Shown: positions 1 through 8,784, numbered from the stretch's first letter. The stretch is DNA of 64,000 nt from Comamonadaceae bacterium (GCA_015999985.1 JAECRA010000008.1:1-64000), one strand, 5' to 3'. Notes: a model not told the origin generated them from the letters alone. A program made the numbers and translations.

Positions 1-43
1 GGCTCTTGATCAGTTCAGAAATTTCTGCGGGATTGAGTTGCAT
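1..43 (-). CDS. atpA: ATP synthase F1 subunit alpha, N-terminal fragment
   Basis: Only the first 14 codons are inside the window; the gene runs off the left edge. The reverse strand reads MQLNPAEISELIKS, the typical start of a betaproteobacterial F1 alpha subunit. It lies 56 bp downstream of atpH on the same strand, the standard place for atpA in the F1Fo operon. The product would be the nucleotide-binding, largely regulatory subunit of the F1 head. The identification rests on this short peptide plus gene order. Confidence 0.85.
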   Translation of the reverse strand, partial: MQLNPAEISELIKS

Positions 44-99
44 GACTCTTTCCTTGTCCTAAAGGGTTGTATCGAGGAGCCTGGCGCCTGATGCTTGCA

Positions 100-630
100 T
101 CAGGCCGTCAGAGCCATCTTCATTTGTTCCAGGCGGGCTTTTACCGAGGTGTCCAGCACCTCGTCACCCACCGTGACGCGTACGCCACCGATCAGCGCCG
201 GATCGATCTGCACCTGGGCTTGCAGCTTGCGGCCAAAACGCTTTTCGAGCGTAGTAACCAAGCTGTTCAGCTCAGAATCATCGATCGGGAATGCGCTTTG
301 AATCAGTGCGTCCGAACTGCCGCTGACCGCATTGGCCAGATCACGGAACTGGCGTGCCACTTCGGGCAGCGCAGCAAGGCGTGCGTTGTCGATGATGGCG
401 TGCAGGAAATTCGCGCCACGCTCGGGCAACGGATTCTTGAGCACGCCAGTGACGACGTCGAACACCTGACGGGCATTGACCCGAGGATCAGCGGCGAACT
501 GCAGCAGCTCATCGCTGGCCGCCGCGCCCGCCAGCCCATCAAGCCAGGACTGTGTCGCGGCCAGATCGGCACGCGAGACCTGGAACAGGGCTTCGGCGTA
601 GGGTCTTGCAATGGTGGCGAGTTCTGCCAT
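100..630 (-). CDS. atpH: ATP synthase F1 subunit delta
   Basis: A 176-residue protein of the OSCP/delta family, the usual length. It begins [16 protein letters not shown], the conserved first helix that contacts the N termini of alpha subunits, and ends with the family's typical [10 protein letters not shown]-x-x-R-L-E segment (about 150-168). Delta forms the stator connection between the F1 head and the b subunits. The gene lies between atpF (30 bp upstream) and atpA (56 bp downstream) in a canonical operon. Nothing unusual was seen. Confidence 0.97.
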   Translation of the reverse strand: MAELATIARPYAEALFQVSRADLAATQSWLDGLAGAAASDELLQFAADPRVNARQVFDVVTGVLKNPLPERGANFLHAIIDNARLAALPEVARQFRDLANAVSGSSDALIQSAFPIDDSELNSLVTTLEKRFGRKLQAQVQIDPALIGGVRVTVGDEVLDTSVKARLEQMKMALTA

Positions 631-660
631 AGACGTTTTCCTTTGGACGAGCTCTGAGGA

Positions 661-1131
661 TCAGAGCTCGGTCTTCAGGCGTGTCAGCAGATCGGCATGG
701 ATAGTCGGATTGACTTCCTTGCGGAGAATCTGCTCGGCGCCTTTAACGGCCAAAACAGCCACTTGCTCGCGCAAAGCCTCACGGGCCCGCACCACCTGTT
801 GCTCGGCATCGGCCTGGGCAGCAGCAACGATCTTGCTGGCTTCCTCATTGGCTCGAGCCTTGGCTTCTTCGATGATGTGCTGCGCACGGCGTTCGGCGTC
901 AGCCAAACGTGCCGAAGTCTCATTGCGCGAACTGGCCAACTCCTGCTCGACGCGCGAATTGGCGGCGGCGAGTTCGGTTTTGGCTTTGTCGGCGGCAGCG
1001 AGGCCGTCGGCGATTTTCTGAGCCCGCTCGTCCAGTGCCTTCGTGATCGGTGGCCACACGAATTTCATCGTGAACCAAACCAGGATCGCGAAGACAACGG
1101 CCTGCAGGAACAGGGTCGCGTTGATATTCAC
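661..1131 (-). CDS. atpF: ATP synthase Fo subunit b
   Basis: A 156-residue protein with one N-terminal membrane span (about residues 5-25, [19 protein letters not shown]) followed by a long charged helix rich in Ala, Glu, Lys and Arg. That is the peripheral stalk architecture: membrane anchor plus coiled-coil dimerisation region. The length equals that of typical b subunits. It sits between atpE and atpH on the same strand. It holds the F1 head static relative to subunit a in the inner membrane. Confidence 0.97.
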   Translation of the reverse strand: MNINATLFLQAVVFAILVWFTMKFVWPPITKALDERAQKIADGLAAADKAKTELAAANSRVEQELASSRNETSARLADAERRAQHIIEEAKARANEEASKIVAAAQADAEQQVVRAREALREQVAVLAVKGAEQILRKEVNPTIHADLLTRLKTEL

Positions 1132-1166
1132 GGTTCGACTCCTTTCAGTCTAGAAAGGCTAGCCGC

Positions 1167-1466
<300 letters not shown>

Positions 1467-1491
1467 CTAGATCACAAGACCAGACACGGAC

Positions 1492-2370
1492 TCAGTGAGC
1501 GTCGTGCGACTGACCCACGTAAATCAGCGTCAGCATCATGAAGATGAACGCCTGCAGCGTAATGATCAGGATGTGGAAGATTGCCCACACAGAACCCGCA
1601 ATCACGTGCCCGATACCCAGCCAGAAACCGCCCGTGAGGGGGTTGAATTGCCAGGCCCATACGCCGCCCATCAAGGCGATCAACATGAAGACGAGTTCGC
1701 CGGCAAACATGTTGCCGAACAATCGCATGCCGTGCGAGACGGTTTTGGCGACATATTCGATGATCTGCATCAACAGGTTGATGGGCCACAGCACAGGGTG
1801 CGCACCAAAAGGCGCCGTCACCAGCTCATGAGACCAGCCGCCCAGGCCTTTGATCTTGAGGTTGTAGAAAAGACACACCACCAGCACGCTCAGGGACAAG
1901 CCCAGCGTAGTGGAAAGATCCGCAGTAGGGACCACGCGATGATATGCATGGCTATCGCCGACAGCTGCCTGATAGCCCAAAGGCAACAGATCTACTGGCA
2001 GCAGATCCATGGCGTTCATCATGAAAATCCAGAAGAACACCGTCAATGCCAGAGGAGACACCAGCTTGCGGCTCTTGGCGTTGTGAATCACGCCTTTGGC
2101 CTGGTTTTCCACCAGCTCAGCCAGGATTTCCACCGCCGCCTGGAAGCGCCCAGGCACACCAGAAGTGGCCTTGCGAGCAGCCAGCCACAAGAGCCAACAA
2201 CCCACGACACCCAGAAGAACAGACCAGAACACCGAGTCCGCGTTGAACAGGCTGAAGTCGATGATCGACTTCTGCTTCACGGGCTCGAGATTGAAATTTA
2301 ACTGCAAGTGTTGCAGGTGATGCTGGATATATTCACCAGCAGTCTGCCCTTGCGCGCCTTCAGCAGCCAT
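1492..2370 (-). CDS. atpB: ATP synthase Fo subunit a
   Basis: A 292-residue multi-spanning membrane protein. The family signature around the essential stator arginine is seen as H-G-M-R-L-F-G-N with Arg216. About five to six hydrophobic segments follow a roughly 45-residue N-terminal extension ([18 protein letters not shown]...), which is common in betaproteobacteria. Subunit a supplies the two proton half-channels next to the c-ring. It lies 21 bp after atpI and 76 bp before atpE on the same strand. Confidence 0.97.
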   Translation of the reverse strand: MAAEGAQGQTAGEYIQHHLQHLQLNFNLEPVKQKSIIDFSLFNADSVFWSVLLGVVGCWLLWLAARKATSGVPGRFQAAVEILAELVENQAKGVIHNAKSRKLVSPLALTVFFWIFMMNAMDLLPVDLLPLGYQAAVGDSHAYHRVVPTADLSTTLGLSLSVLVVCLFYNLKIKGLGGWSHELVTAPFGAHPVLWPINLLMQIIEYVAKTVSHGMRLFGNMFAGELVFMLIALMGGVWAWQFNPLTGGFWLGIGHVIAGSVWAIFHILIITLQAFIFMMLTLIYVGQSHDAH

Positions 2371-2391
2371 ACGTTACCACTTATCCAAAGG

Positions 2392-2907
2392 TCAGTTCAT
2401 CGGCACAGTTGACCGGCGTTTCACCGACATCAACCACATAGCCGCCCAAGCGGCCTTGATAGTCACCACAAATCCGGCCAGCAAAGCCAGCCATTGCACT
2501 TGCGCCAAGATCTTTGGCGCCGCCAGCAACAAAGCCAGCGTCAATACAATTTTGATCCCCTCCCACACCATCAGCGCCGTCAAGGCACTTGCAGCATTGG
2601 ATTCGATTCGCATCCGGCGAGACACCATGCGGGCAAACAGCACCGCGGGCAACCACGCAGCCAAGACGCCATACCCAGCGGACCAAACCACGGACAGGGC
2701 ACCCTTGGACACAAACCAGGCCACCACCACAACCATCAGACCCAACCCCGCCTGAACCCAGACCACTGGCCAGGGAGACAAAGGAGGATGCTCAGCACGC
2801 CATTGGCGAGCTTCTTCGGCACTCAGAGGCTTGAAATCCTCCGGGGTGACTCCATCTGCATTTTCTGCAGGCAGGGGCCGCGCCTTGACGGGTGCTATTG
2901 TGACCAT
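2392..2907 (-). CDS. atpI: ATP synthase subunit I (AtpI-like assembly factor)
   Basis: A membrane protein of 171 residues from the ATG at 2907 (MVTIAPVKARP...). An N-terminal soluble part of about 45 residues ends in L-S-P-W-P-V-V and is followed by four hydrophobic segments. AtpI helps c-ring assembly and is not part of the finished enzyme. Longer starts are possible in the same frame: GTG at 2952 and TTG at 2964; none of the three has an ideal ribosome-binding site. I prefer 2907 because the peptide after it resembles other comamonad AtpI starts, from memory. First gene of the atp operon. Confidence 0.85.
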   Translation of the reverse strand: MVTIAPVKARPLPAENADGVTPEDFKPLSAEEARQWRAEHPPLSPWPVVWVQAGLGLMVVVVAWFVSKGALSVVWSAGYGVLAAWLPAVLFARMVSRRMRIESNAASALTALMVWEGIKIVLTLALLLAAPKILAQVQWLALLAGFVVTIKAAWAAMWLMSVKRRSTVPMN

Positions 2908-2964
2908 TTCCGCTTTCGAGCAAATGACAGCCGATTTCTTGCGGTTACCCACAATTGACTGCAA

Positions 2965-3382
2965 TCTTCCGCTGCGACTGCAAAGCCTCTTATTATAGGG
3001 TTAGTCCGAGGGTTATCCGTCGGTTTCCTGAAAAACGGTTAACTTGCCGCAACACTTGGGCTTGAGCCCAGCGGGTAGAGAGTGCGTTATCGATTCAAAC
3101 TCCCCTCTGCAAGAGCTTTAGCCATGCCCAGTGATCGTCCCTCCCATTCACCAGAACTCTCACGCCATCTCTATATAGGGAGCTCCATTTGGAGAGCACC
3201 ATTTTTGAGCGAGGCGACACCAATTCGAGGCATTGCGCGGGTAAGGACCAGCCTGGGCGCATGGTCAGCATCCGCAATTGGCGGCATGAGGCCATTTGGG
3301 GCGACACACTGTAAGACAATCGTCGTGCAGCTCAGCCTGCCATCCGCAGCTTGAGCCATTCTATCCTTCACGAAAGAAAGAC
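2965..3382. other. Divergent intergenic region between atpI and the DUF493 gene
   Basis: About 420 bp without a convincing gene. Short open frames on both strands lack ribosome-binding sites and recognisable protein features. The region must hold the promoters for the leftward atp operon and the rightward DUF493-lipB-lipA group. Apart from the TATAAT element annotated separately, I see no clear control site. Confidence 0.6.
2992..2997 (-). promoter_or_regulatory. Putative -10 box of the atp operon promoter
   Basis: The reverse strand carries a perfect TATAAT here, 85 bp upstream of the preferred atpI start. At a spacing of 16-18 bp the -35 position shows no good match to TTGACA, so the assignment rests on the -10 element and its position at the head of the operon. 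Confidence 0.4.
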
Positions 3383-3727
3383 ATGACCAATCCTTCGTCC
3401 CCACCTCAAGAGAGCACCGGCCCATCAGCGGAGTTGCCACCGGAAGACATCAAACTGACGCCTGAAGCGCGCGAGTCGCTCATCGAATACCCGAGTGCAT
3501 TCCCCATCAAAGTGGTGGGCGTCAATGAGAATGGCTTCGTGCACGCCGTCACACATATTGCCAAACAATTTGATCCGGCTTTCGACGCCACTACTATAGA
3601 ACTCCGTGAAAGCGGCGGCGGCAAATATTTGGGCGTCACCATCACGGTCACCGCGACAAGCCGGGACCAACTTGATGAGCTATACCGCACATTGTCGACC
3701 CACCCTTCCGCCAAATGGGTGCTGTAA
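3383..3727 (+). CDS. DUF493 (YbeD-like) family protein
   Basis: The product has 114 residues from the ATG at 3383, which follows GAAAGAAAG. A disordered N-terminal part (about 1-35, Pro/Ser/Glu rich) precedes a small alpha/beta domain with F-P-I-K-V-V-G, a second strand G-K-Y-L-G-V-T-I-T-V-T-A, and the C-terminal H-P-S-A-K-W-V-L. This matches DUF493/YbeD proteins, an ACT-like fold of unknown biochemical role that is very often next to lipB. Neighbour lipB starts 77 bp downstream. The function is not known; a link to lipoate metabolism is only suggested by gene order. Confidence 0.88.
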   Translation: MTNPSSPPQESTGPSAELPPEDIKLTPEARESLIEYPSAFPIKVVGVNENGFVHAVTHIAKQFDPAFDATTIELRESGGGKYLGVTITVTATSRDQLDELYRTLSTHPSAKWVL

Positions 3728-3804
3728 GGGGTACTGTGACACCGCATTCGCAATCCCAGAGGCTTGCTCCCTCAGCCGCCAGGCCATAGAACAGGCATTC
3801 ACGC

Positions 3805-4497
3805 ATGAACGTCACCTATCTGGGACGGGTTGAATACACCCCCACATTCGAAGCCATGAAGCAGTTCACGGCTTCGGCTGCCGATGCCCCATCCGACCAA
3901 CTCTGGATTTGCGAGCATCCCGGTGTGTTCACGCTCGGCTTGGCGGGCAAACCCGAACATGTGCTGGCGCCAGGTGACATCCCGGTCGTGCCCACGGACC
4001 GGGGAGGCCAGGTGACCTATCATGGCCCCGGGCAAGTCGTGGCCTACCCACTGATTGACTTGAGATCACGCGCCATCTTTGTCAAGGAATACGTACACCG
4101 TCTGGAAGAAGCAGCGATCCGCACCTTGGCCAGCTTCGGAGTCACAGGGCATCGACTGGCGGGGGCTCCAGGCATTTATGTCCGTCTGGACGACCCTTTC
4201 AGCCACGCCATGCTCACCCAGCGCCCGCAGCATCGCGTTCCGGGCTCTCCCCCGCCGCAACCGGATTTCACCGGCCTGGGGAAAATCGCCGCTCTGGGGA
4301 TCAAGGTGAGCAAACACCGCGCCTACCACGGCCTGTCTCTGAACGTAGGGATGGACCTGGAACCCTTTTCGCGTATCAACCCTTGCGGTTACTCCAGCTT
4401 GACCACCGTAGATCTTTCTACAATTGGCATATCTGTAAGCTGTGACGATGCCGCCCACGAACTGGTCAAGCAGCTCACCCGCCTATTGCAGGGTTAG
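3805..4497 (+). CDS. lipB: Octanoyl-[acyl carrier protein]:protein octanoyltransferase
   Basis: A 230-residue LipB. It moves octanoyl groups from acyl carrier protein to lipoyl domains in the cytosol, the first step of lipoate synthesis. Visible motifs are [12 protein letters not shown] (about 70-81), the lysine-bearing [12 protein letters not shown], and the catalytic cysteine in I-N-P-C-G-Y. Between the two halves there is an insert (about 128-155, D-D-P-F-S-H...P-G-S-P-P-P-Q) that is longer than in enteric LipB. It ends 13 bp before lipA and is probably cotranscribed with it. Confidence 0.96.
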   Translation: MNVTYLGRVEYTPTFEAMKQFTASAADAPSDQLWICEHPGVFTLGLAGKPEHVLAPGDIPVVPTDRGGQVTYHGPGQVVAYPLIDLRSRAIFVKEYVHRLEEAAIRTLASFGVTGHRLAGAPGIYVRLDDPFSHAMLTQRPQHRVPGSPPPQPDFTGLGKIAALGIKVSKHRAYHGLSLNVGMDLEPFSRINPCGYSSLTTVDLSTIGISVSCDDAAHELVKQLTRLLQG

Positions 4498-4510
4498 AAA
4501 GAAAAGTCTC

Positions 4511-5521
4511 ATGTCCACCACCACCCTCGGCCCCAACGCACCCGTCGTGCGTGAAGCACAGCCCGCTGGCGCCTATGACGCGACAGCCAAGCAAAAGGCG
4601 GGCGCCAAGCTTTCCCGCATTCCGATCAAGGTTCAGAACGACGGTCCAGCGCTGAAAAAACCTGACTGGATCCGCGTCAAGGCGGGTAGCCCGAGCACTC
4701 GCTTCTACGAGATCAAGGATATTTTGCGCAAGAACAATCTCGTGACGGTCTGCGAGGAAGCCAGTTGCCCGAATATCGGCGAGTGCTTCGGGCATGGCAC
4801 GGCCACTTTCATGATCATGGGAGACAAATGCACGCGGCGGTGTCCGTTCTGCGATGTAGGTCACGGCAGGCCTGACCCGCTGGATGCCAATGAGCCGGCT
4901 AATCTGGGCAATACGATTGCGCAACTGCGGCTGAAATATGTCGTGATCACCAGCGTGGACCGTGATGACCTTCGAGACGGCGGCAGCCAGCACTTCGTAG
5001 ACTGCATCCGCTCCACGCGTGAAAAATCACCGGGCACGCAGATCGAAATTCTCACGCCAGACTTCCGTGGCCGTGATGACCGAGCGCTGGAAATCCTGAA
5101 GGCGGCTCCGCCTGATGTGATGAACCATAACCTTGAAACGGTGCCACGCCTGTACAAACAGGCCCGCCCTGGCAGCGACTACGCGTTCTCACTCAATCTT
5201 CTCAAGAAGTTCAAGGCTCTTCACCCATCTGTTCCCACCAAGAGCGGCTTGATGGTGGGCCTTGGAGAAACTGACGAGGAAATTCTGCAGGCGATGCGCG
5301 ACATGCGTGAACATGGCGTGGAAATGCTCACGATTGGGCAGTATCTCGCCCCGTCTTCAGCCCATATTCCGGTGCAGCGCTATGTGCATCCTGACACCTT
5401 CAAGATGTTCGAGGATGAGGCCTACAAAATGGGATTCACTCATGCGGCCGTGGGTGCTATGGTTCGATCGAGCTACCACGCGGACAAACAGGCACAAGCG
5501 GCCGGCCTGCCAACCAACTGA
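4511..5521 (+). CDS. lipA: Lipoyl synthase (radical SAM)
   Basis: A 336-residue radical SAM enzyme that inserts two sulfurs into protein-bound octanoyl groups. Both iron-sulfur sites are visible: the auxiliary cluster motif [12 protein letters not shown] and the radical SAM motif C-T-R-R-C-P-F-C. The C-terminal R-S-S-Y-H-A-D supplies the conserved serine ligand region. The start is the ATG at 4511 ([11 protein letters not shown]), not the frame's earlier ATG inside lipB, because the protein from 4511 aligns in length with the family and clears the lipB stop. Its N-terminal 50 residues are longer than in E. coli. Confidence 0.96.
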   Translation: MSTTTLGPNAPVVREAQPAGAYDATAKQKAGAKLSRIPIKVQNDGPALKKPDWIRVKAGSPSTRFYEIKDILRKNNLVTVCEEASCPNIGECFGHGTATFMIMGDKCTRRCPFCDVGHGRPDPLDANEPANLGNTIAQLRLKYVVITSVDRDDLRDGGSQHFVDCIRSTREKSPGTQIEILTPDFRGRDDRALEILKAAPPDVMNHNLETVPRLYKQARPGSDYAFSLNLLKKFKALHPSVPTKSGLMVGLGETDEEILQAMRDMREHGVEMLTIGQYLAPSSAHIPVQRYVHPDTFKMFEDEAYKMGFTHAAVGAMVRSSYHADKQAQAAGLPTN

Positions 5522-6061
5522 GCAAGGCTGACGCGGGCCATTAAACAGCCGCGGCAAACCGCCGCCTTGAACCGCCGTCTTAGCTGTGGCATTGCCGGCG
5601 CTGAATTCGCTACTGCTCACCTTCGGTATCGAGGCCAGCACAAGCTGACGAACTGCCGTTTTGAAGTCACGATGGCGCGCTTGAACTTGATCGCACCAGC
5701 GGTTGCAGACCTGCAACATGTGAGCGGCCTGTCACGCCTTCTCGTTAATGGTTTTCCCTAGCGATTGAAGCGCCTGCCTAGGTGAAACATGGGCTTGCAG
5801 ATGTAGGGCTCATTTAGTTCTAGTATTGAGCATGCAAACGTGGCTGGAAGAGCGTACGATATATCTTTCGTCGCCAAAAAAATCTCTGGCAGGCTCCGTC
5901 GGGTCTGCAGATAGATGGCGGTTAAAAGTTTTCAATCTTCGACAGGTTTGTTATGTTTTGTTGCCAGATTGAATCTTTTGTTTCAGATCGCCTATATACT
6001 AAATTTACCGCGTCACCTTTAACCCCCCGTCTCTCCTGAGACCTCGATCTTCTGACATGCC
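5522..6061. other. Gene-free spacer between lipA and the roadblock cluster
   Basis: About 540 bp with no credible coding frame on either strand. The 3' two thirds is AT-rich compared with the surroundings, which fits a regulatory region for the downstream GTPase/roadblock genes. GC-rich short inverted stretches just after lipA (around 5543-5580) could contribute to termination, but no classical hairpin plus T-run was found. Confidence 0.55.
5995..6000 (+). promoter_or_regulatory. Possible -10 box upstream of the roadblock/GTPase cluster
   Basis: TATACT lies in an AT-rich stretch 62 bp before the first gene of the cluster. A TTGAAT at 5969-5974 is a fair -35 match, but the 20-bp spacing is longer than ideal. 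Position and composition support a promoter; the exact elements are uncertain. Confidence 0.3.
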
Positions 6062-6871
6062 ATGTCTTTCTTGAAGCTCGGATCCCATTCACTCAACGCT
6101 ACCGAAGTAGCGCTGATCCGGATGTTGTTGCGACTTTATGCACACGGGGGAAAATCCAGGTGGACCTATGTGGAAGCTCCGCCTTACGACGTTCTGTTAG
6201 TGGATGATTCCTCTAAGGACGTAGCCCTTCCACAAGAGAGTCCGGACCAGATCGCCAAGCGCGTGTTGCGGCTCACCCGCGACCAGATCGAAGAGGACAG
6301 GAAGGACGCACTTCCTCGGCCGCTGTGCTCCCAGAAGCTGCGTGAATGGCTGGATGGCGTGGAAAGCACTTTGGCTGCGCCCCTTGAAGCGGCTTCGGCG
6401 ACAGAATCTAATACAAGTGAGGCATCTCCGGCAGAGATAGTCACGGTAAAGACAATCCTGGCAACGCCTTTACCAGATGCGCCCGCGCAAGCTCGTGAGG
6501 AATCAGGGCCTGAAGACCATTCCAGCTCGCGTCCCTTTCCTGAAGAGGCGCTCCCCTCAGAGAACGATCCACGCTTCCGGCTTCAACGTTGGCCCCGGCA
6601 AGGCATCTTACGGGGGGACCCCGGGCGCATCCGCATGGCTACCCTTTTGACACGCCGTGCACTTAACTCTCGTGACTTGGTCAATTTGACGGGGTTTTCT
6701 CCTCACGAATGCCAGGTCTTCATGCAAGTGCTGCACGCTTCGAGCTTGCTGCTTCCCTTGCAACCCGTGACAGCTCAAGGCAAGGCTGCCACGACGGCTC
6801 AATCTCCACCCGTGAAGCAAAGTTTCACGGCCAGCCTTATTTCCGGGCTTCGCAAGCGACTTGGCCTCTGA
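6062..6871 (+). CDS. Uncharacterised protein of the roadblock/GTPase cluster, possible winged-helix C-terminal domain
   Basis: I do not recognise a named family. The 269 residues show three parts. Residues 1-103 form a folded-looking N-terminal region with Y-D-V-L-L-V-D-D-S. Residues 104-168 are a low-complexity linker rich in Glu, Ala, Ser and Pro. Residues 171-235 begin F-R-L-Q-R-W-P and contain a helix-turn-helix-like stretch, T-L-L-T-R-R-A-L-N-S-R-D-L-V-N-L-T-G-F-S, ending in hydrophobic leucines. The tail is basic (L-R-K-R-L-G-L). In actinobacterial conservons a DUF742 winged-helix protein accompanies the roadblock and GTPase; this could be its functional counterpart, which is inference. 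No strong ribosome-binding site was seen at the ATG. The GTPase gene follows after 96 bp. Confidence 0.75.
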   Translation: MSFLKLGSHSLNATEVALIRMLLRLYAHGGKSRWTYVEAPPYDVLLVDDSSKDVALPQESPDQIAKRVLRLTRDQIEEDRKDALPRPLCSQKLREWLDGVESTLAAPLEAASATESNTSEASPAEIVTVKTILATPLPDAPAQAREESGPEDHSSSRPFPEEALPSENDPRFRLQRWPRQGILRGDPGRIRMATLLTRRALNSRDLVNLTGFSPHECQVFMQVLHASSLLLPLQPVTAQGKAATTAQSPPVKQSFTASLISGLRKRLGL

Positions 6872-6967
6872 TCCAGTGACTCAGAGAATTCAGCTGCGCT
6901 TGGCCCTCAGACCAGTCCACGCGAGTGTCTTGATTGACACTGCGCTTTAGTCACTTTTTCGCAATCA

Positions 6968-7504
6968 ATGAACGAATATAAGATTCTTTTCACGGGAATG
7001 ATGGGAGCGGGCAAGACCACCGCCATTGGGGCCGTGAGCGAAACTCCTCCGGTGGTCACCGACGTGGTGAACACCGACAACTCCCACAACAAAAGCCACA
7101 CCACCGTAGGCCTGGATTTTGGCCAGCTCACCTTGCCAAACGGCGACCGGGTGCGCCTGTTCGGCACGCCTGGTCAGGCTCGATTTGATTTTCTATGGAA
7201 AATCCTCGCCAAAAATGCCCTCGGTCTGATCATCCTGGTCGACAACTCAAGTGCTGACCCGATTGCAGACCTGCGCGTGTATCTGAGCGGCTTCGAGGAA
7301 GAACTAAAGCAACTGCCCTGCGTGATCGGTGTAGGCAGATTGCCGACCCACCCTACGCCGGGTCTTGAAGACTATCTGGATGAGTTGGCCGCGCGCAATC
7401 TCATATTGCCGGTTCTGGAGGTGGACGTACGGCAGCGTGCGGACGTCGTCCTGTTGATCGACACGCTGCTTGCACAGCTCGAAGCCAATCTATACGGAGT
7501 TTGA
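6968..7504 (+). CDS. Small Ras-like GTPase of the MglA / COG2229 type
   Basis: A 178-residue single-domain GTP-binding protein. The P-loop is G-M-M-G-A-G-K-T-T (10-18), a candidate switch I threonine is in S-H-T-T-V-G-L-D (43-50), and switch II is F-G-T-P-G-Q (65-70), lacking the usual DxxG aspartate as in other bacterial small GTPases. The region where an N-K-x-D base-specificity motif is expected reads I-G-V-G-R-L-P-T-H (120-128), so G4 is degenerate. The gene overlaps the TTG frame of the first roadblock gene, implying translational coupling. Such GTPases are usually controlled by roadblock/MglB proteins, and three are encoded directly downstream. Substrate process unknown. Confidence 0.9.
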   Translation: MNEYKILFTGMMGAGKTTAIGAVSETPPVVTDVVNTDNSHNKSHTTVGLDFGQLTLPNGDRVRLFGTPGQARFDFLWKILAKNALGLIILVDNSSADPIADLRVYLSGFEEELKQLPCVIGVGRLPTHPTPGLEDYLDELAARNLILPVLEVDVRQRADVVLLIDTLLAQLEANLYGV

Positions 7505-7506
7505 AA

Positions 7507-7899
7507 TTGGGAAAGACGTTTGAATTGCCATCCAGCGCCAAAGCGTTCATCTTGCAAGAGTCAGAGCGTCTACTCCAGGAGATCTCAGGGGTGAGCGCCG
7601 TCGTCGTTGCTACCGTTGATGGCTTTGATGTGGGCTCAGCCATGAAGCACGGAGACCCTACACGTGTGGCTGCCATGGCCAGCTCCATCTTTGCCATCAG
7701 CGGTGTCGTGTCAAGCGAGGCGCATCTGGGCCGCAGCCGAAGCGTGACGATCGATACAGACCAGGGATTCGTGATTGTCCACAGCATCTATCGTGACGAT
7801 GCAGACCTCGTGATCAGCGTCATCGCTGGGGAAGACGCGATTCTTGGTCAGGTGGCCTACCAAGTCGCGCAGTTTGCCAGAAACCTGGCGGCCGCATGA
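7507..7899 (+). CDS. Roadblock/LC7 domain protein 1
   Basis: A 130-residue roadblock/LC7 protein. The core reads L-L-Q-E-I-S-G-V-S-A-V-V-V-A-T-V-D-G-F-D-V, typical of the fold's first strands, and is followed by a helix with A-A-M-A-S-S-I-F-A-I and the strand F-V-I-V-H-S-I. I chose the TTG at 7507 because GGAG at 7496-7499 is then 7 bp away; the in-frame TTG at 7501 would be too close. The gene starts within 3 bp of the GTPase stop. Roadblock proteins act as GTPase regulators or dimeric scaffolds, so this is a likely partner of the neighbouring GTPase. Confidence 0.88.
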   Translation: MGKTFELPSSAKAFILQESERLLQEISGVSAVVVATVDGFDVGSAMKHGDPTRVAAMASSIFAISGVVSSEAHLGRSRSVTIDTDQGFVIVHSIYRDDADLVISVIAGEDAILGQVAYQVAQFARNLAAA

Positions 7900-8261
7900 A
7901 GGAAGCGCTTTTGCAGCAGGCCTTGGAAACCATGGCAAGCATGCCTGGTGTCGACGGTTGCGCCTTGGTGGAAATCGATGCTGGCATGGTCTGGGGCCAC
8001 GCTGGCGCCATCGACGAAGTGCACACCTTTGCCGAAGCTGCCACAGACTACTGGCGCCTGTACAACCGACTCGCCCCTCAATTCGACACGCTGGGAAGTC
8101 TCAGAGCATCCGTCATGATCCACAAGAAGGGGCGCCTCACCTTGCTGCCTTGTGGCAAGGGCATGATGCTTCTCGCATTGACTGGTCACCACTCAAGCAC
8201 TGACTGGAGTCAATGGCAAAAGCTGACCAGAGAGTTGGCGGTGCTGATGGAAAACCGCTAA
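7896..8261 (+). CDS. Roadblock/LC7-like protein 2 (diverged)
   Basis: A 121-residue protein whose ATG overlaps the stop of roadblock 1 by 4 bp (ATGA). The order helix, G-V-D-G-C-A-L-V-E-I-D-A-G-M-V-W, helix, R-A-S-V-M-I-H-K-K-G-R-L-T-L-L-P-C, strand G-M-M-L-L-A-L is that of a roadblock fold, but sequence identity to the other two copies is low. Tryptophans at 33, 53 and near the C terminus are unusual. The immediate overlap indicates balanced co-production with roadblock 1, perhaps as a heterodimer; this is inference. Confidence 0.75.
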   Translation: MKEALLQQALETMASMPGVDGCALVEIDAGMVWGHAGAIDEVHTFAEAATDYWRLYNRLAPQFDTLGSLRASVMIHKKGRLTLLPCGKGMMLLALTGHHSSTDWSQWQKLTRELAVLMENR

Positions 8262-8298
8262 CTCCCACAAACATAAACCTCAGAGCTTTACCCGTGAA

Positions 8299-8326
8299 CT
8301 GAGCGACGACATGTCGCGCGGCTCAT
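8299..8326 (+). terminator. Stem-loop between roadblock genes 2 and 3
   Basis: An imperfect inverted repeat (GAGC ... GCTC flanking the palindrome CGACATGTCG at 8307-8316) lies in the 94-bp gap before roadblock gene 3. There is only a short T-rich run after it (CATTCTTACC), so it could be a weak attenuator or an mRNA processing or stability site that sets a different level for the last gene. Confidence 0.3.
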
Positions 8327-8355
8327 TCTTACCTAACCAATTGGAGTATTAATAC

Positions 8356-8715
8356 ATGGCAAATATCAAGCAAACCCTTGATAGCTTGATGGAACTTGAT
8401 GGAGCGTTGTGCGCCGCCGTAGTGGACTCAACCAGCGGCATGATGCTTGGTTCCATCGGCACTGGCGTAGATCTTGAGATTGCGGCCGCTGGCAACACCG
8501 AAGTGGTCCGCGCCAAGGTCAAGACGATGCGCGCGCTAGGCCTGAACGATGTGATCGACGACATGCTGATCACTCTCGGCAAGCAGTACCACATCATCCG
8601 CCCATCATCACGCAAGGAAGGCGTCTTCATCTACTACGTACTCGACAAGGGTCGCGCCAACCTGGCCATGGCTCGCCGCAAAGCGCAGGACGTGGATAAG
8701 GAAATGAATTTCTAA
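8356..8715 (+). CDS. Roadblock/LC7 domain protein 3
   Basis: A 119-residue roadblock-type protein, MANIKQTLDSLMELDGALCAAVVDSTSGMMLG..., with central helix V-V-R-A-K-V-K-T-M-R-A-L-G-L and strand Y-H-I-I-R-P-S. The sequence T-T-G-G-A-G ends 9 bp before the ATG and gives a good ribosome-binding site. Separation from the upstream genes by 94 bp and a stem-loop suggests a distinct expression level. Betaproteobacteria carry many stand-alone proteins of this type, mostly uncharacterised. It is probably part of the same GTPase module. Confidence 0.87.
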   Translation: MANIKQTLDSLMELDGALCAAVVDSTSGMMLGSIGTGVDLEIAAAGNTEVVRAKVKTMRALGLNDVIDDMLITLGKQYHIIRPSSRKEGVFIYYVLDKGRANLAMARRKAQDVDKEMNF

Positions 8716-8784
8716 AATCCAAGGTAAAGAGGCTGCGGACTCAGCGGTCCAGGCGACAGAAGCTACGCAGTGCGCATGAGCCCA

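Noticed and set aside
67-657. Plus-strand open frame opposite atpH
   Set aside because: It is the antisense of a clear F1 delta gene, with no ribosome-binding site and no protein features.
3082-3354. 90-codon plus-strand frame in the atpI/DUF493 gap
   Set aside because: No ribosome-binding site, Arg/Ser/Pro-rich random composition and no recognisable motif; the region is better read as promoter DNA.
5357-5719. Minus-strand frame across the end of lipA
   Set aside because: It overlaps the conserved lipA C terminus in antisense and has no start signal.
6934-6939. TTGACA upstream of the GTPase gene
   Set aside because: At 16-18 bp spacing there is no -10-like hexamer (TTTCGC-type sequence instead), so it is probably not a promoter.
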